From positions 1 to 16,430 of the forward strand of contig CAZQTO010000040.1 in assembly GCA_964596375.1 (NCBI GenBank): 16,430 bases of DNA. Reading direction: 5' to 3'. Each line of letters opens with the position of its first letter. Positions within the stretch are counted from its first letter, which is position 1. The notes beneath the pieces were generated by a model, which ran no database searches, had not been told where the DNA came from, and worked only from the letters and a program-made list of their open reading frames with translations. Below are positions 1-7,447 of this stretch, piece by piece. The translations under genes and the position numbers were made by a program. The stretch comes from UBA1543 sp964596375. GTDB lineage: Bacteria; Pseudomonadota; Zetaproteobacteria; Mariprofundales; Mariprofundaceae.

Positions 1-1
1 G

Positions 2-1678
2 CAGCGCGACTACAGCTATCTGCGCCGTCTCTGGGATGAGATTCGCATCAAGAGCGATTCCGCCCCCTCCCCTTCGCTGATCTATCTTGAGGGTGATCTG
101 GCCACGCGTGCCATTCGCGACCACTTCACCGACGATATCCAGGAAATCTGGGTGGATCAGCAGGACATCTACCAGCGCACCAAGCAATTCGTACACGCCG
201 TACTGCCGGGCAAGGAAAAGCTGGTCAAACTGTATCGTGGCAAAAAACCGCTGTTCCGCCACTACGGCATCGAGGATCAGTGCGAGGAAATCCACGAGCG
301 TGAAATCCGTCTACCTTCCGGCGGCTCGATTGTGCTCGACCCGACCGAAGCCCTTACCTCCATCGATATCAATTCATCGCGCTCAACCGGTCAAAAGCAT
401 ATCGATGACACGGCACTGGCCACCAATCTTGAGGCAGCTCAGGAAATTGCCCGTCAGTTGCGCATTCGCGATATCGGCGGCCTGATTGTCATCGACTTTA
501 TCGATATGGCCAATCGCAAGCATGCGCAACAGGTTGAGGAAATGCTGCGTGACACCTGCAAGCCGGACAAGGCACGCATTCAGTTTGCGCGCATTTCCCG
601 CTTCGGCCTGCTGGAGATGTCGCGACAGCGCCTGCGCCCATCCATTCGCGAATCAACAACGGAAACGTGCCCGCGCTGTCTGGGTCGCGGCCGGGTTCGT
701 ATTGTCGAATCCATGGCACTGCAAATGCTGACACGCATGGAAGATTATGCTGAGGCAGGCAAAGGCCCTGTCCTGCTGGTACAGGTTCCCAAGGATACCG
801 GCGAGTATCTGATGAATAACAAGCGCAACTACATCAATCGCACCGAGGAAAATTACGAAGTGCAGATCAATCTGCAGATTCGTCCCGACCTTGAGATTCC
901 GCATTACCGCATCGAACGCCAGTGGACCGATGATGGGCAACAGCGGATCGCCGTGCTGGAAGATACCATGAAGGGCAAGAAACCAGCCCGCGGTGGACGC
1001 AAGCTCAAGCCGTCCGTCCCTATCGTCGGCATTCCAACCTTTGAGGATGAAGTTGCGCCTGAAAAGGAAGAAAAAGGCAGCTTGCTGACCAAGATCAGCG
1101 GCCTGCTATTCGGTCCAGTGCAGCGGCGCAAGGAAGAAGCCGAGCGCAAAGCCGAAGCCGAGCGCAAAGCCAAGGAAGATGCGGAACGGGCCGAGCGAAA
1201 CAGCAATCGGCGTCGTGGTGGACGGCGGCGCGGTGGCCGCGGACGTCGCCCCGCTGCTGAGAATGCAGCAGAGAAGAACAATACCCAGACGCAGGAGAAT
1301 AACTCTGCGGATAGCCCGGCAAGTGAGCCTAAAAAAGGCGAAGGCAAACCAAGCCGGAACAGGCGGCCGAGAAAGCGCAAGGAACCTGGTGAAAAGGTCC
1401 AGGCAACGGAAACCCCTGCTGTAAGCGAAGATAAATCGCAAAATGCGCAGCCGGATGAGGCCAAAACAGAAGGCAATGGCACTGCACGTCGCCGTCGCCG
1501 TCGCCGTCCACGTCGCCCGGCTGGAGAGCAGGGTGCAACAAGCCAGGAGAATGGTTCGGAACAGACTTCTTCTGCCGGCAAGGATCAACAAGGTAACGAG
1601 GGCAAGGCTGAAGCAGCTCAGCGCAAACCGGAGCCCGTTTCCGCACCTGCACCAGCCTCCACCTCTGCGGGAGAGTGA
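2..1678 (+). CDS. rne: Ribonuclease E (RNase E/G family), 5' end outside window
   Basis: Endoribonuclease for mRNA decay and rRNA/tRNA processing. The reading frame is open from base 2, so the N-terminal S1 part lies upstream; about 558 residues are visible. The DNase I-like catalytic core is clear: SIDINSSRST (catalytic Asp codon at 365-367) and GGLIVIDFIDM (Asp codon at 494-496), followed by RFGLLEMSRQRLRPS. The zinc-link motif CPRC starts at 668. After the core comes a short hydrophobic, probably amphipathic segment (LLTKISGLLFG, near 1082-1114) that could be a membrane anchor like the one in E. coli RNase E (inference). The rest is a low-complexity tail: Lys/Glu/Arg/Ala helix, Arg-Gly-rich RNA-binding patches (around 1205-1247 and 1482-1523) and a Pro/Ala/Glu end. 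The tail makes RNase E more likely than RNase G. The stop overlaps the GTG start of rluD by 4 bases, so the two are probably co-transcribed and coupled. Confidence 0.95.
   Translation, partial: QRDYSYLRRLWDEIRIKSDSAPSPSLIYLEGDLATRAIRDHFTDDIQEIWVDQQDIYQRTKQFVHAVLPGKEKLVKLYRGKKPLFRHYGIEDQCEEIHEREIRLPSGGSIVLDPTEALTSIDINSSRSTGQKHIDDTALATNLEAAQEIARQLRIRDIGGLIVIDFIDMANRKHAQQVEEMLRDTCKPDKARIQFARISRFGLLEMSRQRLRPSIRESTTETCPRCLGRGRVRIVESMALQMLTRMEDYAEAGKGPVLLVQVPKDTGEYLMNNKRNYINRTEENYEVQINLQIRPDLEIPHYRIERQWTDDGQQRIAVLEDTMKGKKPARGGRKLKPSVPIVGIPTFEDEVAPEKEEKGSLLTKISGLLFGPVQRRKEEAERKAEAERKAKEDAERAERNSNRRRGGRRRGGRGRRPAAENAAEKNNTQTQENNSADSPASEPKKGEGKPSRNRRPRKRKEPGEKVQATETPAVSEDKSQNAQPDEAKTEGNGTARRRRRRRPRRPAGEQGATSQENGSEQTSSAGKDQQGNEGKAEAAQRKPEPVSAPAPASTSAGE
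1136..1171 (+). repeat. 18-bp tandem repeat (2 copies) inside rne
   Basis: GAAGCCGAGCGCAAAGCC occurs twice head to tail (1136-1153 and 1154-1171) with no mismatch, coding EAERKA twice in the charged helical part of the RNase E tail. It looks like a recent slippage duplication in a low-complexity region and is likely to vary in copy number between strains (inference). Confidence 0.75.
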
Positions 1679-2679
1679 AACAAGCTGACGAGGCCGTTCA
1701 GTGCATCAGTATTACCATTGATGATGCACTGAACGGCCAACGCCTCGACCAAGCGCTGGCGTCGGCCTGCGACCTGTCACGCAGCCGTATTCAACAATTG
1801 ATTGCAGACGGCAAGGTGTTCAAACGTCCTCTCAGCTCCGCCGGCGACATCGGGTTGGAAACAGTACGCAAACATGCTGTTCGGGTCGCCCTGCGACAGA
1901 CATATGAGATTCATATACCCCCTAGCGAACCTCTGGCATTGCAGGCCGAAGATATTGCTCTCGACATTCTGTTTGAAGACGAGCATCTGATTGTCGTTAA
2001 CAAACGGCCCGGTATGGTGGTGCATCCCTCACACGGACACGACACCGGCACACTCGTGCATGCCTTGCTGCACCACTGTCCAAACCTTCCCGGCATCAAT
2101 GGCGTGGAACGACCGGGCATTGTCCACCGCATCGACAAAGACACTTCCGGCAGCCTGATCGTCGCCAAAACGGAGCTTGCACACCAGCGACTGGTCGAGA
2201 TGTTCGCCCGGCACGATATCCGCCGTGAATATCTGGCATGGTGTCGCGGCGCTCCGGTCTGGAAAGAACAGCGTATCGACCTGCCCATTGCCCGTCATCC
2301 GCAGCAGCGACAGAAAATGAGCGTCCAGGAACATGGCAAACCGGCCATTACCATAGCCCGTGTCGAAATCAGTTATAAACGCGATTTCAGCCGTCTCCGC
2401 CTCAACCTGCACACCGGACGAACACACCAGATTCGTGTTCATCTAAGTCATCAGCATCTACCCATTCTCGGCGATGCTGTTTATGCGCGCAGCTATAATC
2501 CGGGTAGCAAGATCCCCCGTCTCGCACGGCAGGCAATCCTGAATCTGAAGCGACAGGCCCTGCATGCAGAGGTGCTCGGCATGAATCACCCCATCAGCGG
2601 CACCCCGCTTCTGTTCACAGCCCCCCTGCCCGATGACCTTGTACAACTCTCCACGGCGCTGGATATGGCTTATGCCTGA
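1675..2679 (+). CDS. rluD: 23S rRNA pseudouridine synthase, RluC/RluD family, probably RluD
   Basis: Converts specific uridines of 23S rRNA to pseudouridine (positions 1911/1915/1917 in E. coli for RluD). The 334-residue product has an N-terminal S4-like RNA-binding domain (about residues 18-85, with RLDQALA and SRSRIQQLI) and a pseudouridine synthase domain. The catalytic motif is HRIDKDTSGS (Asp154) and the second hallmark is HTGRTHQIRVHL (about 246-257). The S4 domain seems a little long and lacks the usual VNG turn. RluD rather than RluC is inferred from the neighbours pgeF and bamD, which flank rluD in E. coli. The start is a GTG inside the rne stop region, with GGGAGA directly before it. 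This spacing is too short for a good ribosome binding site, so initiation probably depends on coupling to rne. A large hairpin occupies codons 6-22. Confidence 0.9.
   Translation: MKQADEAVQCISITIDDALNGQRLDQALASACDLSRSRIQQLIADGKVFKRPLSSAGDIGLETVRKHAVRVALRQTYEIHIPPSEPLALQAEDIALDILFEDEHLIVVNKRPGMVVHPSHGHDTGTLVHALLHHCPNLPGINGVERPGIVHRIDKDTSGSLIVAKTELAHQRLVEMFARHDIRREYLAWCRGAPVWKEQRIDLPIARHPQQRQKMSVQEHGKPAITIARVEISYKRDFSRLRLNLHTGRTHQIRVHLSHQHLPILGDAVYARSYNPGSKIPRLARQAILNLKRQALHAEVLGMNHPISGTPLLFTAPLPDDLVQLSTALDMAYA
1692..1738 (+). repeat. Perfect 17-bp inverted repeat (hairpin) at the rne/rluD junction
   Basis: Left arm GGCCGTTCAGTGCATCA (1692-1708) and right arm TGATGCACTGAACGGCC (1722-1738) are exact reverse complements around a 13-base loop. 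The hairpin begins 13 bases after the rne stop codon and lies within the first codons of rluD, the arms coding EAVQCI and DDALNG. No T-run follows, so it is not a standard intrinsic terminator. A role in coupling, mRNA processing or RNase E feedback is inference. Confidence 0.85.
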
Positions 2680-3448
2680 ACCCTGCTTCCTGCGCTCGCC
2701 GCTTTTGGCAGCTCACGGCATGCACGGTATTTTCAGCCTGCGCAACGGAGGCGTCAGCCCTCCTCCATTCGACAGCCTGAATCTGGCGGATGACACAGGT
2801 GATGATGCCGCCCTGGTAAAGAAAAATCTCGACATCCTGATCCGTCAAAGTGGTATCAACAGCGTGCCACACCGGTCTGTGCAGGTGCATGATTGCCAAA
2901 CCCTTTTATGCAGTGGTGCCGGCCGCATGCACAATGAACAAGCCGATATTCTATTAAGCGGCGATGGGAATGCGGTCGCCGTACGCGTAGCCGACTGCAC
3001 GCCCATCCTGCTGGCCGATCCGACAACAGGGCTTGTTGCAGCCGTCCATGCAGGCTGGCGCGGCACAGTGGATAGGGTGGCTGCACATGCCATTGGGAGC
3101 ATGCTCAATGCCGGGGCCACGACGGGCAATATTCTGGCCTGCATCGGCCCCTGCATCGGCCTCTGCTGTTTTCAAATCGGTCCGGAAACAGCCGACATCC
3201 TGAGTCGCAGCAGTCCTGGTGCAGAGGCCTTTGTACAGGCCAGAGATGGCCAATATTTTGCCGACCTTACCGCACTCAACCGTCTGCAGCTTGCGCAGGC
3301 TGGAATCGGGCAGGCGAATATCGAATACCTGGTGAAAGCCCCCGCTGCCTGCACGTGCTGCAATGCACAACATTTCTTTTCCTACCGCAGGGACGGTCAG
3401 GCCAGCGGGCGACATCTAGCCATTGTCGCACCCATAAGGTCTGCATAG
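2672..3448 (+). CDS. pgeF: Peptidoglycan editing factor PgeF (YfiH family, multicopper-like laccase fold)
   Basis: YfiH/PgeF proteins are cytoplasmic enzymes that, in E. coli, prevent wrong amino acids (L-Ser in place of L-Ala) from entering peptidoglycan precursors; related proteins have purine nucleoside phosphorylase/adenosine deaminase activity. The product is 258 residues from the chosen start. The family's metal-binding residues are in place: VQVH (His73), VADCTP (Cys109) and AAVHAGWRGT (His126). The C-terminal signature CTCCNAQHFFSYRRDG is also present. I chose ATG 2672, which overlaps the rluD stop by 8 bases. An in-frame ATG at 2633 would add 13 residues unlike the family and lacks a ribosome binding site. 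The gene lies next to rluD as in E. coli, and bamD follows after 9 bases. Confidence 0.93.
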   Translation: MPEPCFLRSPLLAAHGMHGIFSLRNGGVSPPPFDSLNLADDTGDDAALVKKNLDILIRQSGINSVPHRSVQVHDCQTLLCSGAGRMHNEQADILLSGDGNAVAVRVADCTPILLADPTTGLVAAVHAGWRGTVDRVAAHAIGSMLNAGATTGNILACIGPCIGLCCFQIGPETADILSRSSPGAEAFVQARDGQYFADLTALNRLQLAQAGIGQANIEYLVKAPAACTCCNAQHFFSYRRDGQASGRHLAIVAPIRSA

Positions 3449-3457
3449 AGTGCGCGC

Positions 3458-4183
3458 ATGAAAAAGTTCGTATGCATCATGTTCATTTCCCTGCTGGCCG
3501 CTGGTTGTGCCAGTGACAAGAATATTGGGAAAAGCCCGGCCGAGATAGATTATGAAGCGGTCAAGCAGAAACTGGATAAGGGGAAATACACCGAGGCCAA
3601 CATGCTTCTGTCGGACTACGGGACCAAGCATCCCTACAGCAAATACACTGTTCAGGCTGAGCTGTTAAGGGTGTTTGCCAGCTACAAGGGACACGAATAC
3701 ATCCTCACCGAGATTCTCAGCAAGGAATTCATCGAACGCCACCCGCGTCATCCGAATGTGGATTACGCCAAATATATGCTGGCCATGAGCCACTATATGC
3801 AATCCTCCGCGGCAGAACACGATCAGGAACAGAGCAGGCAAGCTGTCGAGACGTTCAGGCGCCTGCTCAGCGAACACCCCAAAAGCGAATACGCCAGGGA
3901 TGGGCAGCGTCGCCTGCAACTGCTGTATACCCGCCTGGCAGGTCATGAGCTGACTGTTGGCAAGTATTATTACGATAAGGGCCGCTATGTGGCTGCCGCC
4001 AATCGCTTCCAGGCGATCCTGGAGAACTATCAGACAACACCGGCTATTGAGGAAGGCCTGTATTATCTTGCCGCTTCATTCGACAAAATGGGTATCAAGA
4101 ACAATGCGCGGCAAACCGCCATCCTGCTTAAGCACAACTATCCGGACAGCGAGTGGAGCCGCAAGGCCGAACCGTTTCTATAA
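3458..4183 (+). CDS. bamD: Outer membrane protein assembly factor BamD (lipoprotein)
   Basis: Essential TPR lipoprotein of the BAM complex, which folds beta-barrel proteins into the outer membrane. The 241-residue product starts with a lipoprotein signal peptide and lipobox LAAGC (lipidated Cys17). It then carries several TPR-like helical repeats typical of BamD: AEIDYEAVKQKLDKGKYTEA, the AMSHYMQSS segment, RQAVETFRRLLSEHPKSEYA, YYYDKGRYVAAANRFQAILE and YYLAASFDKMG. Length and layout match the family (about 245 aa). The YaiO/ComL-type repeat around YYDKGRYVAAANRF is the family's most conserved stretch. The ribosome binding site is weak, so coupling to pgeF is likely. The FadL-family protein encoded convergently downstream is a plausible BAM substrate. 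Confidence 0.93.
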   Translation: MKKFVCIMFISLLAAGCASDKNIGKSPAEIDYEAVKQKLDKGKYTEANMLLSDYGTKHPYSKYTVQAELLRVFASYKGHEYILTEILSKEFIERHPRHPNVDYAKYMLAMSHYMQSSAAEHDQEQSRQAVETFRRLLSEHPKSEYARDGQRRLQLLYTRLAGHELTVGKYYYDKGRYVAAANRFQAILENYQTTPAIEEGLYYLAASFDKMGIKNNARQTAILLKHNYPDSEWSRKAEPFL

Positions 4184-4191
4184 ACCGGCCG

Positions 4192-4599
4192 ATGCGCCAA
4201 ATCCATGTCACAATTGCGCTCTGCGCCGCCCTGCTGCTGAGCGCATGCAGCGAATCGGGTGTCAGCGGGGTCAACACCCTGCTTAATGCTCGCGATGCCA
4301 GCATCAACAACAGGGACATCACCGCCTATTCCGAACTGATTGCCGATGATTATCAGGGCAGACAATTAGGCAAGGCGGACATCATCAAACACATGCAGCA
4401 GATGTTCGACCAATTCACCCGGATAGAAATGGAAAGCTTTGGTCGCGATATCTTTATTCAAGATGATACACATGCGCGAGCCGCGCAGTCCTATCGCATG
4501 AAAGTCTTGATGGACGGCAGCTGGCGCGAAATGCTGCAAAGGGAGGAATTATCCCTGGTCCGCAGTGAATCCGGCTGGAAAATCAGTAGCGGTTTATAA
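4192..4599 (+). CDS. Small lipoprotein with NTF2/SnoaL-like domain, function unknown
   Basis: The 135-residue product begins with a lipoprotein signal (MRQIHVTIALCAALLLSAC; lipobox LSAC, Cys19). The mature part has the shape of a nuclear-transport-factor-2/SnoaL-like (DUF4440-type) domain. An early helix LLNARDASINNRDITAYSEL is followed by a second helix (KADIIKHMQQMFDQF) and then four beta strands ending in the typical SESGWKISSGL. The fold is inferred from this pattern, not from a search. I chose ATG 4192, 8 bases after the bamD stop. The longer in-frame start at 4153 lies inside bamD and would bury the signal peptide. It is the last gene before the terminator. Position suggests, but does not show, an envelope role linked to BAM. 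Confidence 0.75.
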   Translation: MRQIHVTIALCAALLLSACSESGVSGVNTLLNARDASINNRDITAYSELIADDYQGRQLGKADIIKHMQQMFDQFTRIEMESFGRDIFIQDDTHARAAQSYRMKVLMDGSWREMLQREELSLVRSESGWKISSGL

Positions 4600-4612
4600 A
4601 CGCGAACCACAA

Positions 4613-4638
4613 AAAAGGGGCTCCTCGGAGCCCCTTTT
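4613..4638. terminator. Bidirectional intrinsic terminator between convergent genes
   Basis: GGGGCTC (4617-4623), loop CTCG, GAGCCCC (4628-4634). The stem is flanked by an A-run on the left and TTTT(GC)TTTT on the right, so either strand gives a GC stem followed by a U-run. It lies between the stop of the plus-strand lipoprotein gene (4599) and the stop of the minus-strand FadL gene (4659), and can end both transcripts. Confidence 0.9.
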
Positions 4639-4658
4639 GCTTTTATCGGTAAACGACC

Positions 4659-5954
4659 CTAGAACTTGTAGCTGATGGAAGCAGCCAGCATATGCACCTG
4701 CGATTTATAATCGCCGTTCTTGACCGTATTAGGCGACCCGGCCGGTGTGGCCGGAGAGGCCGTCTGGTTACGCTTCACGAAATACACATAACCGTAGAAT
4801 AGATCGAGCGTGGTCTGCGCATTGATATCGTAGCCATAACCGAAGGAAACAATATGCCTGTCGTTATCCGGCGTGGACGGAGACCAGTCAACATTACTGC
4901 TCGGCGTCGGATCAAACACATAGCCGAAACGCGTCCGGACCGTCGGGCTATAGGCCCATTCCGCACCCAGCCTGAAAGCCGTTGTCGCCTTCCAGTTTCT
5001 CGGATCGTTGGTTGATCCGGTAGCCGTAGCACCGATGGCTGTTTGAAGGGAAGAAACAGCAGTGCGATAAGCAGCAGTGTTGTAGGTGATAACGATAGCA
5101 TCGTAGGTTTTCCAGTTCACCCAATCGACATCGGCACTTAACAACCAGTCCTTGTTCGGTCTGTAGGCGAGACCAACATTGACCTGATCCGGCAAGGTCA
5201 CCTTCGATTTAGCTCCGGAGGTGGTGGCGCCAAAGGTGTTCTTCAAGGTTCCGCCGGCTATAGCCGTTCCATCAATATTGACTTTGATCTTGCTGCGATA
5301 AGAAACGCCAAAGCTGAAATTATCCTGCTTGTACATCAGCGAAGCGTTACCGCCCCAACCGTCACCATTACCATTCAGGTTCTGGTTCGAGCTGTTCAAG
5401 TCGACATTGAGTAATTTGCCATAATTAGCACCGGCGGCAATGGAAAGATTATCGCTGATTTTGTACACGAGACTCGGATTAACCTGAAACATCTGGATAC
5501 GCGAGAAGGTATTCTTGGAAGCAAACGGCCCTGTCGTAGACCAGTCTGTTTCCAGGCCAAACGGTGAATTAACACCGATGGAGCCACCCAAACCGGACGA
5601 TTCATTCATATAAGTATAGTAGACATGCGGAATGAAAAAGGTGCCGCCTCCCTCCTGAGTGGATCCGCCAGCCCCGGTAGTAGCTGCATTCGATGAATAT
5701 TTGACTCCCGGAACCATCAGCACAGCACTGCCACCCATCAATTGACTGCCCTGGGTAAAGGCTACACCAGCAGGGTTGTGCCAGGCTGCCGAGGCATCAT
5801 CGGCTACAGCAGTGAAGGCGCTTCCCATACCGGAAGCCCGGGTCGCCATTTCTCCTATCTGGAATCCACCGGCAACTGCCAGCGTGGAAAAACCCATAAT
5901 AGAACACAGAACCAACCCCGATCGAACACATGCTTGGTACGCGGATACCTTCAT
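4659..5954 (-). CDS. Outer membrane transport protein, OMPP1/FadL/TodX family
   Basis: Beta-barrel outer-membrane channel of the family that takes up long-chain fatty acids and other hydrophobic compounds. The product is 431 residues, with signal peptide residues 1-28 (cleavage predicted after STLAVA, before GGFQIGE). The mature N-terminus GGFQIGEMATRASGMGSAF...ADDASAAWHNPAGV is the FadL hatch and NPAG signature. The protein ends with ISYKF; a terminal Phe preceded by alternating aromatic residues is the BAM recognition signal. I chose ATG 5954 because a strong AGGAGG lies about 8 bases upstream and the signal peptide begins there; the frame opens further at 5990. The substrate is not evident. 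It lies 74 bases downstream of the flavoprotein gene with no terminator between them, so it may be part of that transcript or have its own promoter (TATGCT, a possible -10, near 5988-5993). Confidence 0.93.
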   Translation of the reverse strand: MKVSAYQACVRSGLVLCSIMGFSTLAVAGGFQIGEMATRASGMGSAFTAVADDASAAWHNPAGVAFTQGSQLMGGSAVLMVPGVKYSSNAATTGAGGSTQEGGGTFFIPHVYYTYMNESSGLGGSIGVNSPFGLETDWSTTGPFASKNTFSRIQMFQVNPSLVYKISDNLSIAAGANYGKLLNVDLNSSNQNLNGNGDGWGGNASLMYKQDNFSFGVSYRSKIKVNIDGTAIAGGTLKNTFGATTSGAKSKVTLPDQVNVGLAYRPNKDWLLSADVDWVNWKTYDAIVITYNTAAYRTAVSSLQTAIGATATGSTNDPRNWKATTAFRLGAEWAYSPTVRTRFGYVFDPTPSSNVDWSPSTPDNDRHIVSFGYGYDINAQTTLDLFYGYVYFVKRNQTASPATPAGSPNTVKNGDYKSQVHMLAASISYKF

Positions 5955-6028
5955 ATCACCTTCCTCCTTGTTCCCTAAGCTGTGGAGCATAAAGGCAGCG
6001 GCCGAGTAAGTAAATCGCGTAAAAACCG

Positions 6029-7447
6029 TCAGAAACGAAGCAGGAAACGCACGATACGCCGGACCTTGTCGCTGAACAGGCTCGGTGTGTAGTAGCTGCC
6101 AGCGATGCGTTTATTCACCTCAGCCAGCGTTGGATAGGGAGCAATCATGCCGGCCATGGCTGCGATTTTCATTTTTTGACTGATGGCCAGGACCCATGGC
6201 TGAATCAACTCACCGGCATGCAGGCCGACGATACTGGCGCCAAGAATACGCCCCGCCTTGTCGGTCACGACCTTGACCAGCCCCTCTGTGCGCCGCTCGG
6301 CTTGAGCCCGGTCGTTCTCGTCAAACCCCCAGCGCAATACCCGGATTTTTCCTGCCTGACCGGCATCAGCCTCAGTCATACCGACATGTGCCAATTCCGG
6401 ATCGGTATAAGTCACCCAGGGTACAGCCGAATAGTCAACCTTGGCAGGCAATCGGAACAGCATATTACGAATCACAATACCTGCCTGATAGGCAGCCATA
6501 TGGGTGAACTGATAAGGTCCGGCCACATCGCCAATGGCAAAGATGCGCTTGTTCGAACTACGCAGCCGCGCATCCACCTGAATACCCTGCGCCGTATAGG
6601 AAACTCGCGCAGCTTCAAGATTCAGGCCGCTCACATTGGCTCGCCGGCCGGTAGAAATCAGCAGATGACTGCCGTGCACGCACTGCTTCCCGGCATCGGT
6701 TGCACAGTAGGCTGCAATGCCCTCCTTGGTCATCTCAATGCGCAGGTCACGGCCACCCTCGTAGAAGGTAATTCCCTCTTCTGCCAGGTGGTCGATAACA
6801 ATTTTGCTTAGCTCGGGATCATCCTTGGGCAACAGGCGCGCCACCTCCATCACCGTTACCTTCGCCCCGAGCCTCCGATGCGCCTGCGCCATCTCCATGC
6901 CGATAGGACCTCCGCCAATGACAATCAAATGCTCAACCTTTTTCTTGTTGGTAAAGATATTCTCATTGGTGAAGTAATCGACCTGATCGAGCCCTTCAAT
7001 CGGCGGCACGAAGGGAGAAGAGCCGGTAGCAAGCACGAAGAATTTTGCCTGAATCAAACTATCGCCAGCCTTGAGCGTTTGCTTGTCAACAAACTCCCCG
7101 GCAGCCCGGATAACATTCACACCCAGCCCCTCGAAGCGCTCGACGGAATCATTCGGTGCAATTGCGGCTATCACCTCGTGCACATGCCGGTTCACGGCCA
7201 CCCAATCAGTAAGTGGATCCGCAATCTCCAGACCGAAACGAGAGGCCTCCCGTGCAGCCTGAGCCCTTTCTCCTGCCGCCAGCAAGGCCTTGGATGGCAC
7301 ACAGCCGGTATTCAGGCAATCGCCACCCATCTCACCCTTCTCAACCAGCACCACCCGGGCACCCATCTGCACAGCCCCTGCCGCCACCGACAAACCGCCG
7401 GAACCGGCGCCGATTACACAGATATCCGTCTTCAACATGCCACTCAT
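6029..7447 (-). CDS. FAD-dependent pyridine nucleotide-disulfide oxidoreductase, mercuric reductase-like
   Basis: Class I flavoprotein disulfide reductase, 472 residues. Visible are the FAD motif VIGAGSGGLSVA (11-22), the redox-active pair in GGDCLNTGCVPSKALL (Cys44, Cys49), the NAD(P)H motif VIGGGPIGMEMA (177-188) and the second FAD motif IFAIGDVAG (302-310). The dimer-interface segment has APYPTLAEV where lipoamide dehydrogenases carry a catalytic His; a Tyr at this place is mercuric-reductase-like. It lacks the N-terminal metal-binding domain and the C-terminal Cys-Cys pair of true MerA, ending instead in a basic/hydrophobic tail (VRRIVRFLLRF). There are no mer genes nearby. The start ATG overlaps the TVP38 stop (ATGA), with GGGAGGGG as ribosome binding site. 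This pairing of a TVP38/TMEM64 membrane protein with such a flavoprotein, sometimes as one fused protein, is known in other bacteria. Substrate unknown; a membrane-associated disulfide or quinone reductase is an inference. Confidence 0.9.
   Translation of the reverse strand: MSGMLKTDICVIGAGSGGLSVAAGAVQMGARVVLVEKGEMGGDCLNTGCVPSKALLAAGERAQAAREASRFGLEIADPLTDWVAVNRHVHEVIAAIAPNDSVERFEGLGVNVIRAAGEFVDKQTLKAGDSLIQAKFFVLATGSSPFVPPIEGLDQVDYFTNENIFTNKKKVEHLIVIGGGPIGMEMAQAHRRLGAKVTVMEVARLLPKDDPELSKIVIDHLAEEGITFYEGGRDLRIEMTKEGIAAYCATDAGKQCVHGSHLLISTGRRANVSGLNLEAARVSYTAQGIQVDARLRSSNKRIFAIGDVAGPYQFTHMAAYQAGIVIRNMLFRLPAKVDYSAVPWVTYTDPELAHVGMTEADAGQAGKIRVLRWGFDENDRAQAERRTEGLVKVVTDKAGRILGASIVGLHAGELIQPWVLAISQKMKIAAMAGMIAPYPTLAEVNKRIAGSYYTPSLFSDKVRRIVRFLLRF

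Noticed and set aside
904..1581. 225-codon open frame antisense to rne
   Set aside because: It is the mirror of the Arg/Ala/Glu-rich low-complexity tail; the predicted protein is Ser/Arg/Leu-rich junk with no motif and no ribosome binding site.
1692..1738. Reading the 17-bp inverted repeat as an intrinsic terminator of rne
   Set aside because: No U-run follows either arm and the stem lies inside a well-supported downstream coding frame.
6029..7447. Call as true mercuric reductase (merA)
   Set aside because: No N-terminal heavy-metal domain, no C-terminal Cys-Cys pair and no other mer genes; only the CxxxxC core and the Tyr in APYPT are shared.
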